In this document: positions 5,106 through 5,414 of the stretch, one piece after another
Position numbering within the stretch: the stretch's first letter is position 1
Layout of the letters: the number at the start of each line of letters is the position of its first letter
NCBI GenBank assembly: GCA_902797525.1
Contig: CADBSZ010000168.1
Location: forward strand, 1 to 5,414
DNA length: 5,414 bases
Reading direction: 5' to 3'
Origin: an uncultured Ruminococcus sp.
GTDB taxonomy: Bacteria; Bacillota; Clostridia; Oscillospirales; Acutalibacteraceae
The notes under the pieces: generated by a model
Databases searched by the model: none
Seen by the model: the letters and a program-made list of their open reading frames with translations, nothing else
Told to the model about the DNA's origin: nothing
Position numbers and translations under genes: made by a program

Positions 5106-5290
5106 TGTCAGGTAAACAGTCCGCCTGACAATCGGCTTCCATTTAGGAGCTACTCGAGTAACAACTGAATAACAAAATGGTCGATAAAAAATCATGATTT
5201 GCCAAATGGTAAATGGCGCACGAAGATTTTATCGGTCAGCTCCCCGAAATTCTACTGAGCTGATCAACAGAATTAAAGGAGGAAACGCTA
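5106..5290 (+). promoter_or_regulatory. Long structured 5' leader of the last gene
   Basis: About 185 untranslated bases separate the predicted start from the ATG. Visible pairings: TGTCAGG / CCTGACA (5106-5112 with 5124-5130), right at the 5' end; the palindrome TACTCGAGTA (5151-5160); a 12-pair stem with two G-U pairs (5178-5189 with 5227-5238) enclosing GCCA / TGGC (5201-5204 with 5214-5217); and GGTCAGCT / AGCTGATC (5234-5241 with 5258-5265). The last two share bases and exclude each other. GGAGCT (5146-5151) can also pair with AGCTCC (5238-5243), and CTCC (5240-5243) could cover the ribosome binding site. It matches no riboswitch class I can name. Confidence 0.5.
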
Positions 5291-5414
5291 ATGACACCCA
5301 TCATGAACTTACACAACATTGATGTAACAGAGTTCCTCGCCGTGCTTGATACCTGCGAGGGCAACGTATATCTTGTTACAAACGAAGGCGACAGACTCAA
5401 CCTCAAATCCAAGC
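5291..5414 (+). CDS. Start of a small unrecognised protein, cut by the window end
   Basis: The first 41 codons read MTPIMNLHNIDVTEFLAVLD, then TCEGNVYLVTNEGDRLNLKS and K, where the window ends. The ATG at 5291 has a near-perfect AAAGGAGG (5275-5282) 8 bases upstream, giving good support for the start; a second ATG four codons on is possible. The segment looks like a short helix followed by beta strands, with no signal peptide or membrane segment. From memory, short clostridial proteins with a 'GNVYLVTxEGDRLNLKSKL' pattern exist and are sometimes labelled polyA polymerase in databases; nothing here shows that activity, so I treat the function as unknown. A strong promoter, a possible operator and a long structured leader imply high, controlled expression. 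Confidence 0.82.
   Translation, partial: MTPIMNLHNIDVTEFLAVLDTCEGNVYLVTNEGDRLNLKSK

Noticed and set aside
5177..5197. Possible leader peptide MVDKKS in the 5' leader
   Set aside because: It has no ribosome binding site, is too short to judge and lacks a run of one regulatory amino acid.
5194..5322. 42-residue frame overlapping the start of the last gene
   Set aside because: It has no ribosome binding site before its ATG and overlaps the well-supported ATG at 5291 in another frame.

Overview
The window looks like chromosomal DNA from a Gram-positive anaerobe of the class Clostridia, possibly Ruminococcaceae/Oscillospiraceae. This is inferred from strong AAGGAGG-type ribosome binding sites, near-consensus sigma-A-like promoters, a clostridial-style HtpG (SSGVLITDNC, SLNISREMLQ), a membrane-anchored XRE regulator and a 500-residue phosphohexomutase. 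No rRNA, tRNA, CRISPR array, transposase or phage gene was seen.

Layout. (1) 1-1089 (+): the C-terminal part of the chaperone HtpG; its ATPase domain lies before the window. (2) 1090-1478: a 389-base gap with a row of GC-rich hairpins of a likely dispersed repeat family, then a strong hairpin terminator (1369-1403) and a candidate promoter. (3) 1479-2013 (+): two small overlapping genes, an unrecognised 90-residue acidic protein and a 92-residue DUF4160 protein. They look more AT-rich than their neighbours and lie between two direct copies of the same 33-base hairpin (1370-1402 and 2197-2229). (4) 2014-2244: a convergent junction with four successive hairpins. (5) 2245-3057 (-): an XRE-family regulator with a DNA-binding head, an (EAEP)5 linker, a short beta-repeat region and four predicted membrane segments made by an internal duplication. 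Its promoter carries an inverted repeat over the -10, suggesting self-control. (6) 3248-4750 (-): a phosphoglucomutase/phosphomannomutase with a near-consensus promoter. (7) 4751-5290: a 540-base gap between divergent genes, holding the mutase promoter, an AT-rich stretch with nothing recognisable, a second very strong promoter with an inverted repeat in its spacer, and a structured leader of about 185 bases. (8) 5291-5414 (+): the start of a small unrecognised protein, cut by the window end.

The genes do not form one pathway. HtpG (protein folding) and the mutase (hexose phosphate supply for cell-surface and storage sugars) are housekeeping. The most interesting parts are the small two-gene module between repeated hairpins, the regulator's architecture with its apparent operator, and the leader before the last gene. 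I saw no clear evidence of a complete new system; the two-gene module is the best candidate for one.
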